Positions 1 to 9,158 of a stretch of 64,000 nucleotides of DNA are shown piece by piece. The position numbers and the translations under genes are program-made. Positions within the stretch are counted from its first letter, which is position 1, and each line of letters starts with the position of its first letter. The stretch comes from an uncultured Geobacter sp. (GTDB taxonomy: Bacteria; Desulfobacterota; Desulfuromonadia; Geobacterales; CAIOGM01). Location of the stretch: the NCBI GenBank assembly GCA_903902855.1, contig CAIUWK010000102.1, positions 50,566 through 114,565 of the forward strand, given 5' to 3'. The notes beneath the pieces were generated by a model. That model had not been told where the DNA came from. It searched no databases and was given only the letters and a program-made list of their open reading frames with translations.

Positions 1-702
1 GAGCTGGGAAAAACCCATCTGAGTGTAGAGTGGGTCGGGTCGGGAGAGACCGCCGGAGAGCATGGCGTCGGCCCGGCCGGAGAGGAGCTCATCCACGGCC
101 AGCTTGATGGCATAGAGGGAGGAGGCGCAGGCGGCATCCAGGGTGAAGGAGCCGCCACCCAGACCAAGCGCCTGGGCCAGGATACCGGCGGGAAGGCCGG
201 CCACGTAGCGGTTGAGGGGGTTTGTGGCGCCGTAGTCAACGGAATGACCCAAGAGCTTTTCGGCAAAACTCCTTCCCAGGGTTTGTCGGGTCAAAAGCGC
301 CGAGGTCTCGCTGGGGAGAGCCAGATTGCCGATGATCACGCCGATGCGGGAGCGGTCCAGCGTAGCGGTGACGCCGTCATCAAAGGCCCGTTTCCCGCAA
401 TGAACCAGCAGCTGAAAGAGCGGGTCCAGCCCGGCCAGGAGGGTCGGCTCCAGGGCCACCCCCGAGAGGTCGGAGAGGGGGGGAAGGGTGTCAATGAAGC
501 AGCCGCTGCGGGAGTAGAGATGGTCCACCGCACCGACCTGGGGGGAATAGACGACCTCCGGCGGGACGGACCAGCGCCCCTCCGGAACCTCCCGGGCCGC
601 GCTGCTGCCGGAGCGGATGTTTTCCCAGAAGCTCTCCAGGTCCGGGGCATCGGGAAAGATGCCGCCGATCCCCACCACCGCCACGGTTCCGGTATACGGC
701 AT
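1..702 (-). CDS. PfaC/Pfa3-like polyunsaturated lipid synthase subunit, N-terminal ketosynthase (partial)
   Basis: This frame opens with ATG two bases after the stop of the PfaA-like gene and runs 234 codons without a stop to the window edge, so only the N-terminus is visible. The visible part is a beta-ketoacyl synthase domain. It has an N-terminal GIGGIFPDAP segment and a DAACASS nucleophile motif with the cysteine at about residue 192. The histidine motifs lie outside the window. In PUFA-type synthases the third subunit carries KS, chain-length-factor and dehydratase domains, and its position after ER and KS-MAT-ACP-KR subunits fits that role. The later domains are inferred, not seen. The two-base spacing suggests translational coupling to the preceding gene. 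Confidence 0.85.
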   Translation of the reverse strand, partial: MPYTGTVAVVGIGGIFPDAPDLESFWENIRSGSSAAREVPEGRWSVPPEVVYSPQVGAVDHLYSRSGCFIDTLPPLSDLSGVALEPTLLAGLDPLFQLLVHCGKRAFDDGVTATLDRSRIGVIIGNLALPSETSALLTRQTLGRSFAEKLLGHSVDYGATNPLNRYVAGLPAGILAQALGLGGGSFTLDAACASSLYAIKLAVDELLSGRADAMLSGGLSRPDPLYTQMGFSQL

Positions 703-704
703 CC

Positions 705-3700
705 TCAGGCGGCCCCCAACCGGGGGAGTTCATTATGCCGGAAGGCCCGCTGAAGGGAAGGGTCGATGACGCACTCATAGCCGTTGAGCCGTGCCACCAG
801 TTTCCCCGTCTGCCGATCCAAAAACTCCATATCCGCAGTGGCCCCATGCTCCCGTTCCGAGGTCACCCGGATCACCACCTGAACCCCGTCCCGGGGGAAG
901 GAGCCGGTGAACTGGCGATACCGTGCGGCAAAGGTGGGAAGTGAGCCGGCGGAGAACCGTTCGAAGCTCCAGAGGATCATCATCTGAAAGGCGCTGTCCA
1001 GAACCAGCGGATCGGTGAGCCAGTCGCTCCGGAGCGGCCGGTTGATCCAGGTCGCCGGCTTGGGCGCCCCCTTCACCAGGGCGGTGATCCCCTTGGCGGA
1101 GCAGTTGAGCACCTGCTCGATCCCCTGGAGATCGGGACCATGGAAGAGCCGCTCCCTGTGGTAGATCTCCCCTTGCAGCGGCTCATAGGGAGTGGCCGGC
1201 AAGTCGCCGATGGAACGGAGCCCCTCGGGGAGCCGCGTGGCCAGGACGATCTCGGCCCGGGCATGGAGGAGAGAACCGGCAGGGCCGTTACTCCGAAGTT
1301 CCACGGGGACCAGGTGGAACGATTCCCGGCGGGCCCCCCTTCCGGCCATTACCTGGAGGGTGCAGGGACTCTGCCGGTCAAAGACGACCCCCTTGCAGAT
1401 GCGGAGATCATTAAAACCGTGAAAGCGGAATCCCGGATTGCCATGGAGCGCACCGTGGGCCAGCCACTCCACGATCACCGCCATGGGGACCACCGCCTTG
1501 CCGTCCATGACATGGGAGCGGAGGAAGGGGTAGTCGTCCAGGGTGAGGGTCAACGACAACGCCTCGGTGAGCGGCTGTGACGGCAGCGGGTCGGGCCGGG
1601 TTGCACAGTCGTCACCGCTCCCGGAGAGAGCCACCACCTCCACCGGGGCATCCAGGGCTGACAGCTCCCTGACGAGAAAATCGCCCCCCTCGGCAAGGCC
1701 GATGAGTCCGACCCCTTCGTTGGCAAAGAGTTTTTTCAGGGCCGGGGTAACCATCCCGCCGTCCCAGGGACCCCAGTTAATGCTCACCGTCCGGCAGCCG
1801 GGACGGCGGCGCGCCTCTGACTGGGCCAGCTTGTTGAGGACCTCGTTGGCAACGGCGTAATCGGCCTGACCGGTGCGCCCCAAACGGCCGGTGGTGGAGG
1901 CGAAGAGAGCGATGAAGCGCAAGTCATCCCCCTGGGTTGCGTCCAGGAGGTTCCGGAGACCGGAGACCTTGGTCCCGAGGACAGCCGCGAACTGGTCCCG
2001 ACTCTTGTCGATGATGAGACGGTCGGCCAGCACCCCGGCGCCATGGACGATCCCCCGGATGGGACCGTGGTCCCGGCGGATGGCGGTCAGGAGATCGGCC
2101 ACGGCCCCGGCATCACGGATATCTAGGGAACGATAGAGCGCCTTCCCGCCGGTGGCCTCGATGCGGGCCAGGGTGGCGCGAAGCTCCCGCCCTGCCAGCA
2201 CCGCCTGGTAACGCGCCTCGATCTCCCGGGGGGAGAGTTTTTCCCCTGCGTGGACCAGGATGGCCCGCTTGATGGGGGAGTCATCGGTGAGGGGGGCAAG
2301 CCATGCCGGTTCGGCCTCCGGTTCCGGACTTCTCCCCATGAGCACCAGGAGGGGGCGGTAGGCTTCGGCCAGCGCCAATGACGCCGCCGCCGTCACTCCG
2401 CGACCGCCGCCGGTGACGAGAATCACCTCGCCGGCCTGAACGGGAACGGTTGTCGACGGGGACACTGCCGGAAGGGGTGAGAGTCGGAGAGTGATCCTTC
2501 CCGCCGGCGTCAATCCCACCTCCACCGGACCGGGGGTGAAGAGTTCCCCCGCGATGGCGTCGGCCTCCATGACCCCGGTGGCAAATCCTCCCAAATCCAT
2601 GGCCTTGCAGGAGACCTCCGGCCACTCCCGGGCGGCGGTCTTGGCCAGCCCGGCCAGTCCACCGGAGAAGGGATCAAGCAGAGAGCTGCCGGAACCAAAC
2701 CCGAAAAAACCGTCCAGGCGCGACACCGTGGCAAAGATCGCTCCGCCACCGGCGGCGGCGCGGCGAAGGGCCGGGGCCGCGCTCTTCAGGAGGAGGAAGG
2801 CGTCTTCGAGAAATCCTTCATCCGCGCCGGCATGGGGGGTAATGATGACCAGGCCGGAGATGTCCGCGGCCGGGGCGGCGTCTTCTGCTGTGGCCATATC
2901 CACCAGGCGGACCGCCTGGCCCCGTGCCCGGATGAGTCTGGCCAGCTCACCGGCACAGGGAGAGCCGTCGTCGGTCACCCAGAATTCCCCTGTCCCCACC
3001 GTTGCCAGCGTCAGGAGTGAGGGATCAAGAGGGACGGTGATGACACTGCTCCGATTGACGATGCCGGCAGGACCGGCTTCCACCGCCGGAGGGGGGGGGG
3101 CTGAAACATTTTGCAGAGGCGAGGCATTCGTCCCCCCTCCGCAGGCATTACCTGCGCCGAGAAATGCGGCGATATCCCCCAGGGTCCGGAGATTCCCCAT
3201 CTGCTCCGGGCCGATGACCGGCGCGGAGGGAAGCCGTTCCTGGAGGGCCGAGAGGATCTCCACCCGCTTGATGGAGTCGATCCCCAGGTCCGAATCCAGC
3301 CCCATCTCCAGCTCCAGCATCTCCACCGGGTAGCCGGTCTTCTCGCTCACCACAGAGAGGAGCGTGCCGGTGATACTGTCCGATGTATCGGACTGATCGG
3401 GCCGATCAGTCCGATTTTCAGATGCTGCGGCGTCGCTGCCGAGAAACCTGGCGATGTCGGCGAGGGTCCGAAGAGATCCCATCTGCTCCGGGCCGATGAT
3501 CGGCGCGGAAGGAAGCCGTTCCTGGAGGGCCGAGAGGATCTCCACCCGTTTGATGGAGTCGATCCCCAGGTCCGAATCCAGCCCCATCTCCAGTTCCAGC
3601 ATCTCCACCGGGTAGCCGGTCTTCTCGCTCACCACAGAGAGGAGGGTGCCGGTGATACTGTCCGATGTATCGGACTGATCGGGCCGATCAGTCCGATTTT

Positions 3701-6700
3701 CAGATGATGCGGCGTCGCTGCCGAGGAACCTGGCGATATCGGCGAGGGTCCGAAGAGATCCCATCTGCTCCGGGCCGATGACCGGCGCACTGGGAAGCCG
3801 CTCCTGGAGGGCCGAGAGAATCTCCACCCGCTTGATTGAGTCGATCCCCAGATCCGAATCCAGCCCCATCTCCAGTTCCAGCATCTCCACCGGGTAGCCG
3901 GTCTTCTCGCTCACCACAGAGAGGAGGGTGCCGGTGATCCTGTCCGACGTATCGGACTGATCGGACCGATCAGTCCGATTTTCAGATGCTGCGGCGTCGC
4001 TGCCGAGAAACCTGGCAATATCAGCCAGGGTTCGGAGAGAGCCCATCTGCTCCGGGCCGATGACCGGCGCGGAGGGAAGACGTTCCTGGAGGGCCGAGAG
4101 GATCTCCACCCGTTTGATGGAGTCGATCCCAAGGTCTGAATCAAGCCCCATCTCCAGTTCCAGCATCTCCACCGGGTAGCCGGTCTTCTCGCTCACCACC
4201 TCCAACAGGACTACCGTCACGTTGGAGGTGACGGCAACGCTGACCCGGGGAACAGGCACGACAGGAGTGGGGGGAGACGCTGCAGGAGGAACTACTGCCG
4301 GCAACGAAGGAGGTGCTGATCCCCGGAGCAGCAGAGAGGGGGCAGCCACGGCAGCAGAGAAAGGAGAACCGCCATGGAGGAGACGGTTCTGCTGATCCAG
4401 GAGCCCCTGAATAGTTCGACCGGCGGCCTCCTGCCCTTCCAGGAAGCGGCGGTGGAGTTGGGCCGTATCCTCCTGCATCTTCTGCAGCACCGCCATGCTC
4501 TCCCGGGTGACCCGCAACGACTCGGCGAGAATACCGGCACCGGGCTCCAGGCGCGAGGCGCTCGGCTCAAACGTCGAGGTTCCAGGTTCCAGGCGCGAGG
4601 TTCGAGGTTCGAGGTTTGTGGTTCCCGACGTCAAGCGCCCAGCGTCAAGCGCCTCTCTTTTCTTCTTCGGCTTCAAATAGTTGGCACCGCAAATGGGGAT
4701 CGTCATGACCGGTTTTTTGCCGGTGGCAGGAGCCGCCGGTTGGTGACCGGCATCCCAGAGATTCAGCCGAATGGGGTAGCCAAGGACAGCCAGATGACCG
4801 AGGAGTCGGGCCAGGTCCGCCATGCCGGAGCGTTTCCCCGCCGAGGCATCCAGAGCCAGGGCCAGATGGTTGCGCTCCCCCAGGATCGCCTTCACCAGAC
4901 CGGTGAGACGCGCGCCAGGGCCGACCTCCACAAAGGTGCTGATGCCGGAGGCATGGAGCGCCTCGATCTCGGCCACGAACTCCACCGGCCGGGCCAGCTG
5001 TCCGGCAAGGAGGGACTTGGCCGCCTCGTCGTCGTCCGGATAGGGGGCGGCGGTGGAGTTGGCGAAGACCGGCAGCCGCGTCGCACCGAAGGTCACGTCA
5101 GCCAGGGCTTCACGAAACGGTAGGGCCGCATCGGCCACCAGCGGGCTGTGAAAGGCAGCAGCCACGGGGAGACGCTTGCAGGCGAGCCTGCGGGCGCCGA
5201 AAAGGACGATGGCCCGCTCTATTTCGGCGCTGCTCCCCGAAAGAACCGCCTGGGACGGGGCATTCCGGTTGGCCACCACCAACTCCAGCCCCTCTTCCGC
5301 AAGGGCTTGCTCCACCAGGGCCAGCGGGGCCGGCACCGCCACCATCCCCCCCCGGTCGCCATCGCCCGCCGCCATGAGACGGCCGCGGAGGCGGGAAAGG
5401 TGATGAAAGGTTGCCTCATCCAGTTTCCCGGCGGCGCAGAGAGCGGTCAGTTCACCATAACTGTGCCCGGCCGCGGCGTCCGGGATCAGGCCGAAGGAGT
5501 CCAGCAGCCGCAGGGCGCCCAGACTCACCGCGCCGATGGCGGGTTGGGCCACATGGGTGGCGCGCAACTCCTCCTCCAGTCGCTCCTTCCCCTGGGGCGA
5601 AAACGCCGTGGGGGGGTAGATCCGGTCGGAGAGACGGATGCCATCAGCCAATCCGTAGCCTGCATCGGCTTGCGCCAAGGCAGTAAACAGCTCGGGAAAG
5701 GTGCAGGCAAGATCGCGGAGCATCCCTGTGTACTGGGTCCCCTGGCCGGGAAAGAGGAAGGCGAGCTTGCCCGTGGGGCCGCCGCTTGCAAAGAAGGCGC
5801 CGTCCGGTGTCTGCCAGGATGAGGTGCCGTTGGAGCGGAGCATGGTCCCGGCATTGGCCACCAGGGTCGCCAGATTCTTCCGATCCCGCTCCACCACCAG
5901 AACCAGGCGGCAGGGGGCGCCGGCATCAAACCCCCTGCGGGCGGTGAGCGCCCGGTCGCGCAGCTCCTTCCACGGAAGGTCGGCGGTGAACGCCTTCAGT
6001 GACTGCTCCAGCTCTACTACAGAGGCACCGGAGAAGGGGATGATCTGGACATTCCCGTCCCAGTCGGCACTGGACTTGGCAGGGCAATACTCTTCCAGGA
6101 CCGTGTGAAAGTTGGAGCCGCCAAAACCGAAGGCGCTGACCGCAGCGCGGCGGGGCGTTGTCCCGGAAGGGAGCCAAGGGCGCTTTTCCGTGGTCAGGTA
6201 AAACGGGGTCTGCTCTCCGGTAATCTCACCCAGGGGGTTGGAGACCTTGATGGTTGGGGGGATGACCTTGTGGTGCAGGGCAAGGGCCGTCTTGATGAGA
6301 CCTGCCGCGCCGGCAGCCGCCTTGGTGTGTCCGATCTGGGCCTTCACCGAGCCCAGGGCGCACCAGGGGGTCCGGGCCTGGCCGTACACCTCGCGCAGGG
6401 CCTTGACCTCCACGGCGTCCCCCACCCTGGTGCCGGTACCGTGGGCCTCGATGAGACCGATACTTTCGGGGGTCACGCCGGCCCGGTCGTAAGCATCGTA
6501 GAGCGCCTTTTTCTGTCCGCCGGCGCTGGGGGCGTAGATGGCGTCCCCCCGGCCGTCGCTGGAGGAACCGATCCCCCGGATCACCGCATAGATCCGGTCT
6601 CCGTCCCGCTCCGCGTCGGCCAGCCGCTTGATGACCATGATCCCCAGCCCCTCACCCAGAATCGTCCCGTCGGCGGCGGCGTCGAAGGGTTTCGCGTCGC

Positions 6701-7523
6701 CGGTGGGGGAGAGTGCCGGGGTCTTGCTGAAGCACATGTACATGAAGATGTCGTTAAAGGTATCGATGCCGCCGGTGACCACCATATCGGCCTTACCCGT
6801 GGCCAGTTCCATCCCGGCCAGGTGAAGGGCGCTGAAGGAACTGGCACAGGCGGCGTCCACCACGCAGTTGGTCCCTCCCAGGTCGTACTGCTTGCTGATC
6901 CTGCCGGCCACCACATTCCCCAGGAGTCCGGGAAAAGAGTTTTCCTGCCAGTCGACATAGGAGTCTGAGATCCGCGCCACCACGTCATCGGCCACGGTAT
7001 CGGCCACGCCGGCCTCTTTCAGGGCAGCACGCCAGAGGGGGTGACCCAAGCGGGCCCCCAGGGGGATCACCAACTCCATGGCGCCGGTGACACCCAGGAT
7101 AACGCTGGCCCGGCTCCGATCATACTCCCGCTCCGGGCCGTACCCTGCATCCCGCAGCGCCTGTCCAGCGGCCACCAGCCCCAGAAGCTGAGAGGTATCG
7201 ATGGCTTCCAGAATATTGGGAGGGATGTTGAACTCCAGGGGATTGAAGGGGACCGGGGAGATGAAACCGCCGCGCCGGCCATAGGTATGATCGGGGGATT
7301 TCTGGTCCTGATCGAAGTAATCCCCCACCTTCCAGTGGGTCGCGGGGATATCGGTGATGGCATCGATCCCCTCCCGGATGTTGGCCCAGTAGGTGGCAGG
7401 GTCTTCGGCTTTGGGAAAGAGGCAGCCGATACCGATGATAGCCAGCGGTACGACGGAAAGTATGGTGGCCGGTTGTGCGTCCGGCGGTTTGACAATGTCA
7501 GGTTGTGCGGCGTGTGTGGTCAC
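705..7523 (-). CDS. pfaA: PfaA/Pfa2-like megasynthase: KS-MAT-ACP x4-KR-DH
   Basis: A 2272-residue iterative synthase of the PUFA/secondary-lipid type. Domains in order: KS with C226 in DAACASS, H361 in HGTGT and H399 in GHTKAAAG; malonyl-CoA acyltransferase with S688 in GHSYGE; a low-complexity linker; four ACPs with phosphopantetheine serines at about 1135, 1229, 1323 and 1417 in LGIDSIK; KR with TGGGRG at about 1704 and Y1889; and a C-terminal PKS-type dehydratase fold with H2004 in HVMDG. All catalytic residues checked are present. The GTG start overlaps the pfaD stop by 4 nt and follows AAGGAG. The domain order matches myxobacterial Pfa2. The product chain cannot be deduced from the sequence. 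Unusual points are the near-identical ACP copies and repeat-derived linkers, entered separately. Confidence 0.93.
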   Translation of the reverse strand: MTTHAAQPDIVKPPDAQPATILSVVPLAIIGIGCLFPKAEDPATYWANIREGIDAITDIPATHWKVGDYFDQDQKSPDHTYGRRGGFISPVPFNPLEFNIPPNILEAIDTSQLLGLVAAGQALRDAGYGPEREYDRSRASVILGVTGAMELVIPLGARLGHPLWRAALKEAGVADTVADDVVARISDSYVDWQENSFPGLLGNVVAGRISKQYDLGGTNCVVDAACASSFSALHLAGMELATGKADMVVTGGIDTFNDIFMYMCFSKTPALSPTGDAKPFDAAADGTILGEGLGIMVIKRLADAERDGDRIYAVIRGIGSSSDGRGDAIYAPSAGGQKKALYDAYDRAGVTPESIGLIEAHGTGTRVGDAVEVKALREVYGQARTPWCALGSVKAQIGHTKAAAGAAGLIKTALALHHKVIPPTIKVSNPLGEITGEQTPFYLTTEKRPWLPSGTTPRRAAVSAFGFGGSNFHTVLEEYCPAKSSADWDGNVQIIPFSGASVVELEQSLKAFTADLPWKELRDRALTARRGFDAGAPCRLVLVVERDRKNLATLVANAGTMLRSNGTSSWQTPDGAFFASGGPTGKLAFLFPGQGTQYTGMLRDLACTFPELFTALAQADAGYGLADGIRLSDRIYPPTAFSPQGKERLEEELRATHVAQPAIGAVSLGALRLLDSFGLIPDAAAGHSYGELTALCAAGKLDEATFHHLSRLRGRLMAAGDGDRGGMVAVPAPLALVEQALAEEGLELVVANRNAPSQAVLSGSSAEIERAIVLFGARRLACKRLPVAAAFHSPLVADAALPFREALADVTFGATRLPVFANSTAAPYPDDDEAAKSLLAGQLARPVEFVAEIEALHASGISTFVEVGPGARLTGLVKAILGERNHLALALDASAGKRSGMADLARLLGHLAVLGYPIRLNLWDAGHQPAAPATGKKPVMTIPICGANYLKPKKKREALDAGRLTSGTTNLEPRTSRLEPGTSTFEPSASRLEPGAGILAESLRVTRESMAVLQKMQEDTAQLHRRFLEGQEAAGRTIQGLLDQQNRLLHGGSPFSAAVAAPSLLLRGSAPPSLPAVVPPAASPPTPVVPVPRVSVAVTSNVTVVLLEVVSEKTGYPVEMLELEMGLDSDLGIDSIKRVEILSALQERLPSAPVIGPEQMGSLRTLADIARFLGSDAAASENRTDRSDQSDTSDRITGTLLSVVSEKTGYPVEMLELEMGLDSDLGIDSIKRVEILSALQERLPSAPVIGPEQMGSLRTLADIARFLGSDAASSENRTDRPDQSDTSDSITGTLLSVVSEKTGYPVEMLELEMGLDSDLGIDSIKRVEILSALQERLPSAPIIGPEQMGSLRTLADIARFLGSDAAASENRTDRPDQSDTSDSITGTLLSVVSEKTGYPVEMLELEMGLDSDLGIDSIKRVEILSALQERLPSAPVIGPEQMGNLRTLGDIAAFLGAGNACGGGTNASPLQNVSAPPPPAVEAGPAGIVNRSSVITVPLDPSLLTLATVGTGEFWVTDDGSPCAGELARLIRARGQAVRLVDMATAEDAAPAADISGLVIITPHAGADEGFLEDAFLLLKSAAPALRRAAAGGGAIFATVSRLDGFFGFGSGSSLLDPFSGGLAGLAKTAAREWPEVSCKAMDLGGFATGVMEADAIAGELFTPGPVEVGLTPAGRITLRLSPLPAVSPSTTVPVQAGEVILVTGGGRGVTAAASLALAEAYRPLLVLMGRSPEPEAEPAWLAPLTDDSPIKRAILVHAGEKLSPREIEARYQAVLAGRELRATLARIEATGGKALYRSLDIRDAGAVADLLTAIRRDHGPIRGIVHGAGVLADRLIIDKSRDQFAAVLGTKVSGLRNLLDATQGDDLRFIALFASTTGRLGRTGQADYAVANEVLNKLAQSEARRRPGCRTVSINWGPWDGGMVTPALKKLFANEGVGLIGLAEGGDFLVRELSALDAPVEVVALSGSGDDCATRPDPLPSQPLTEALSLTLTLDDYPFLRSHVMDGKAVVPMAVIVEWLAHGALHGNPGFRFHGFNDLRICKGVVFDRQSPCTLQVMAGRGARRESFHLVPVELRSNGPAGSLLHARAEIVLATRLPEGLRSIGDLPATPYEPLQGEIYHRERLFHGPDLQGIEQVLNCSAKGITALVKGAPKPATWINRPLRSDWLTDPLVLDSAFQMMILWSFERFSAGSLPTFAARYRQFTGSFPRDGVQVVIRVTSEREHGATADMEFLDRQTGKLVARLNGYECVIDPSLQRAFRHNELPRLGAA
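3387..3415. repeat. Perfect 29-bp palindrome in ACP linker (copy 1)
   Basis: Two 14-base arms (ATCGGACTGATCGG and its reverse complement) flank a single central base. The element is translated in frame as part of an Asp/Ser/Arg-rich linker between the last two ACP domains. Matching copies sit in the two other inter-ACP linkers. It resembles intergenic palindromic repeats more than a linker selected for its protein sequence. Confidence 0.9.
3669..3697. repeat. Perfect 29-bp palindrome in ACP linker (copy 2)
   Basis: This copy has the same 14-base arms and the same central base as copy 1, and lies one 282-bp unit away between the second and third ACP domains of the megasynthase. Confidence 0.9.
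3951..3979. repeat. Perfect 29-bp palindrome in ACP linker (copy 3)
   Basis: This copy has the same 14-base arms but a different central base. It lies between the first and second ACP domains. The palindrome is intact although the flanking linker bases differ slightly. Confidence 0.9.
4543..4652 (-). repeat. Short tandem repeat coding an Arg-Leu-Glu-Pro-Gly/Ser linker in the megasynthase
   Basis: Degenerate copies of GAGGTTC and CAGGTTC-type heptamers form the linker between the acyltransferase and the ACP region. They encode repeats of the form RLEPGTS. The block looks like a dispersed intergenic repeat that is read in frame. It is absent from catalytic domains, consistent with tolerance only in a flexible linker. 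Confidence 0.75.
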
Positions 7524-9158
7524 CCAAGATACTCCTTGATCTGTTCAATGGGGAGGGGTTCGGCGCGAAAGAGTTCCGGCGGAAGACCGATCCCTTGGCG
7601 CCTCAGGGAGGTGGCGCGGGCCAGCAGCGCGGCGCCGAAAAGGATATTGAGCGCCACCGCGGCGACCCTGCGCCGGGCGGGACTCTCCAGGAACGAACCG
7701 GCGACCCATTCATTAAAGGCGCCCATGGCCGGACCGCACCAGATCTGATAGTCCATCCGGCGGGATGATTCCCCCTCCTTGGCCCAGTGAGCCCCCTGCC
7801 CCAGATACCAGCGAAAGACGAGGGCCATGAGGTGTCGAGGGTCCCGCTCGGCCCGTGCCACCTGTCGTGGGTCACGACGGAGAAAATAGCTCCGGGTCTC
7901 CTGCCAGATCTGCTCCAGAGGAGCGAGAAAGAGACTCCTCTCCAGCTTCTCCCGTTCGACGCCGGGGATCTCGTCCAGAGCGGCGCAACTGCGGTAGAGG
8001 TCATAGAGCTTGGCGGCGCGCATGGGAAACATGGTTCCTCGCTTGAGGACCTGCACCGTCACCCCCATCTCGAACATGTCGGCTGCCGGGGCCATGGTCA
8101 CATCGGCCTGACGGGTCACGGCAAGCATCTCCCGCACCGTATCCGAGGTTCCCGATTCCACGCAGGCCTGATGCACCGAACCGGCCATGATATAGGCGGC
8201 CCCCATGGCAAAGGCGGCGGCAGCGGCGGCCGGGGTCCCGATGCCGCCGGCTAACCCCACCCGAAGCCGGAGATCGTAGCCGTGAGCGTTCTGCATCCTC
8301 CGGGCGAGGGAGAGGATGGTGGGGAAAAGGGCCAGGGCGGGACGGTTATCCGTGTGACCACCGGAATCGGCCTCGGCGGTCACCTCCTGGGCCATGGGAA
8401 TCCGACCGGCCAGTTCGGCCTGCCGGACCGTGATGCTCCCCTCGGCCACCAGCACCTTGAGAAATTTTTCGGGGGGGGGGGGAGAAGAACCGTTCGGCCA
8501 GCTCCTCCCGGGAGACCTTGGCGATGATCCGGTTGGGGGTTACAATGCCACCGTCTGCGTCTTCATGGATGCCGTGAACCCGATAGCGAACCAAAGGGAG
8601 GGTCAGCGCAAGAAAAGCCGACGCCTCCACCAGGCGGACCTCTTTTCGAATATAGAGCTCCGCCAGGGCCGTCTCCAACTCCGGCTCGTGGGGGGAGTGG
8701 ATCAGGTTGACGCCGTAGGGGAGTCCCGAGGAAGCAAGCCGGTCCAGCGCCGTCTCCACGCTCTTCAGGGGGAGACCGGCCGCGCCGAAGAAGCCCATCA
8801 TCCCGGCTCTTCCCAGCTCCTCCGCCAGAGGCACGGAGCTGATCCCCTTGGCCATGGAGCCCCCCAGATAGGGATATCGAATCCCCAATTCGGCACAGAA
8901 GCCGGGATCGCCCAGCTGTTCCGGCAGACAGGGGGGGGCAAAGCCCAGGAGCGGGTGAGCATCAGCCGGAGCAGCGTCTCCGCAGAGGTATGCGTGACCA
9001 CCCGACACGGGGAGAACTGTCCCGTTCATTTTCACGACAAAGAGCGGCTCACGGAGTTGGCGCATGGCAGCCACCATCCCCTGGTCCTGAGATAAATCTT
9101 CTGGAGAGGCGGGCAGCCACCAGCCATGGGCGCCACCCTGTGGTTCAAACGGTGTCAA
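7520..9158 (-). pseudogene. pfaD: PfaD-like enoyl reductase of the NMO/FMN family, frameshifted at a C12 tract
   Basis: Two adjoining frames together match one PfaD-type FMN-dependent trans-acting enoyl reductase of about 545 residues. The first frame (TTG start after GGAGG) ends in SPPPRK at a run of 12 C on the coding strand and then reads unrelated residues to a stop. The second frame carries the expected continuation, including EADSGGHTDNRP and the C-terminal half. Eleven C would restore one frame; twelve gives a net +1 insertion. The explanation may be a sequencing error, a length-variable phase switch, or ribosomal or polymerase slippage. The stop overlaps the GTG start of the megasynthase by 4 nt, so the gene is the first of the operon seen here. 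The enzyme would supply enoyl reduction to the acyl chain on the ACPs. Confidence 0.85.
8471..8482. repeat. 12-nt homopolymer (poly-C on coding strand) inside pfaD
   Basis: Twelve consecutive G on the given strand. This is exactly where the reading frame of the enoyl reductase breaks. Tracts of this length are prone both to sequencing error and to slipped-strand variation. Confidence 0.97.

Larger units (their letters stand above)
3165..4200 (-). repeat. Tandem ACP-coding repeat, exact 282-bp period
   Basis: Four ACP domains lie in tandem. The phosphopantetheine-serine codons are spaced exactly 282 bp (94 codons) apart, and the units are almost identical at nucleotide level from the GYPVEMLELEMG segment through the linker. 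This points to recent duplication or ongoing homogenisation by recombination. The copy number should be treated with caution in a short-read assembly. Confidence 0.95.

Noticed and set aside
7520..9158. Programmed ribosomal frameshift in pfaD
   Set aside because: A +1 net tract of C without a stimulatory structure seen; simpler explanations (error or tract-length variation) come first, though slippage is not excluded.
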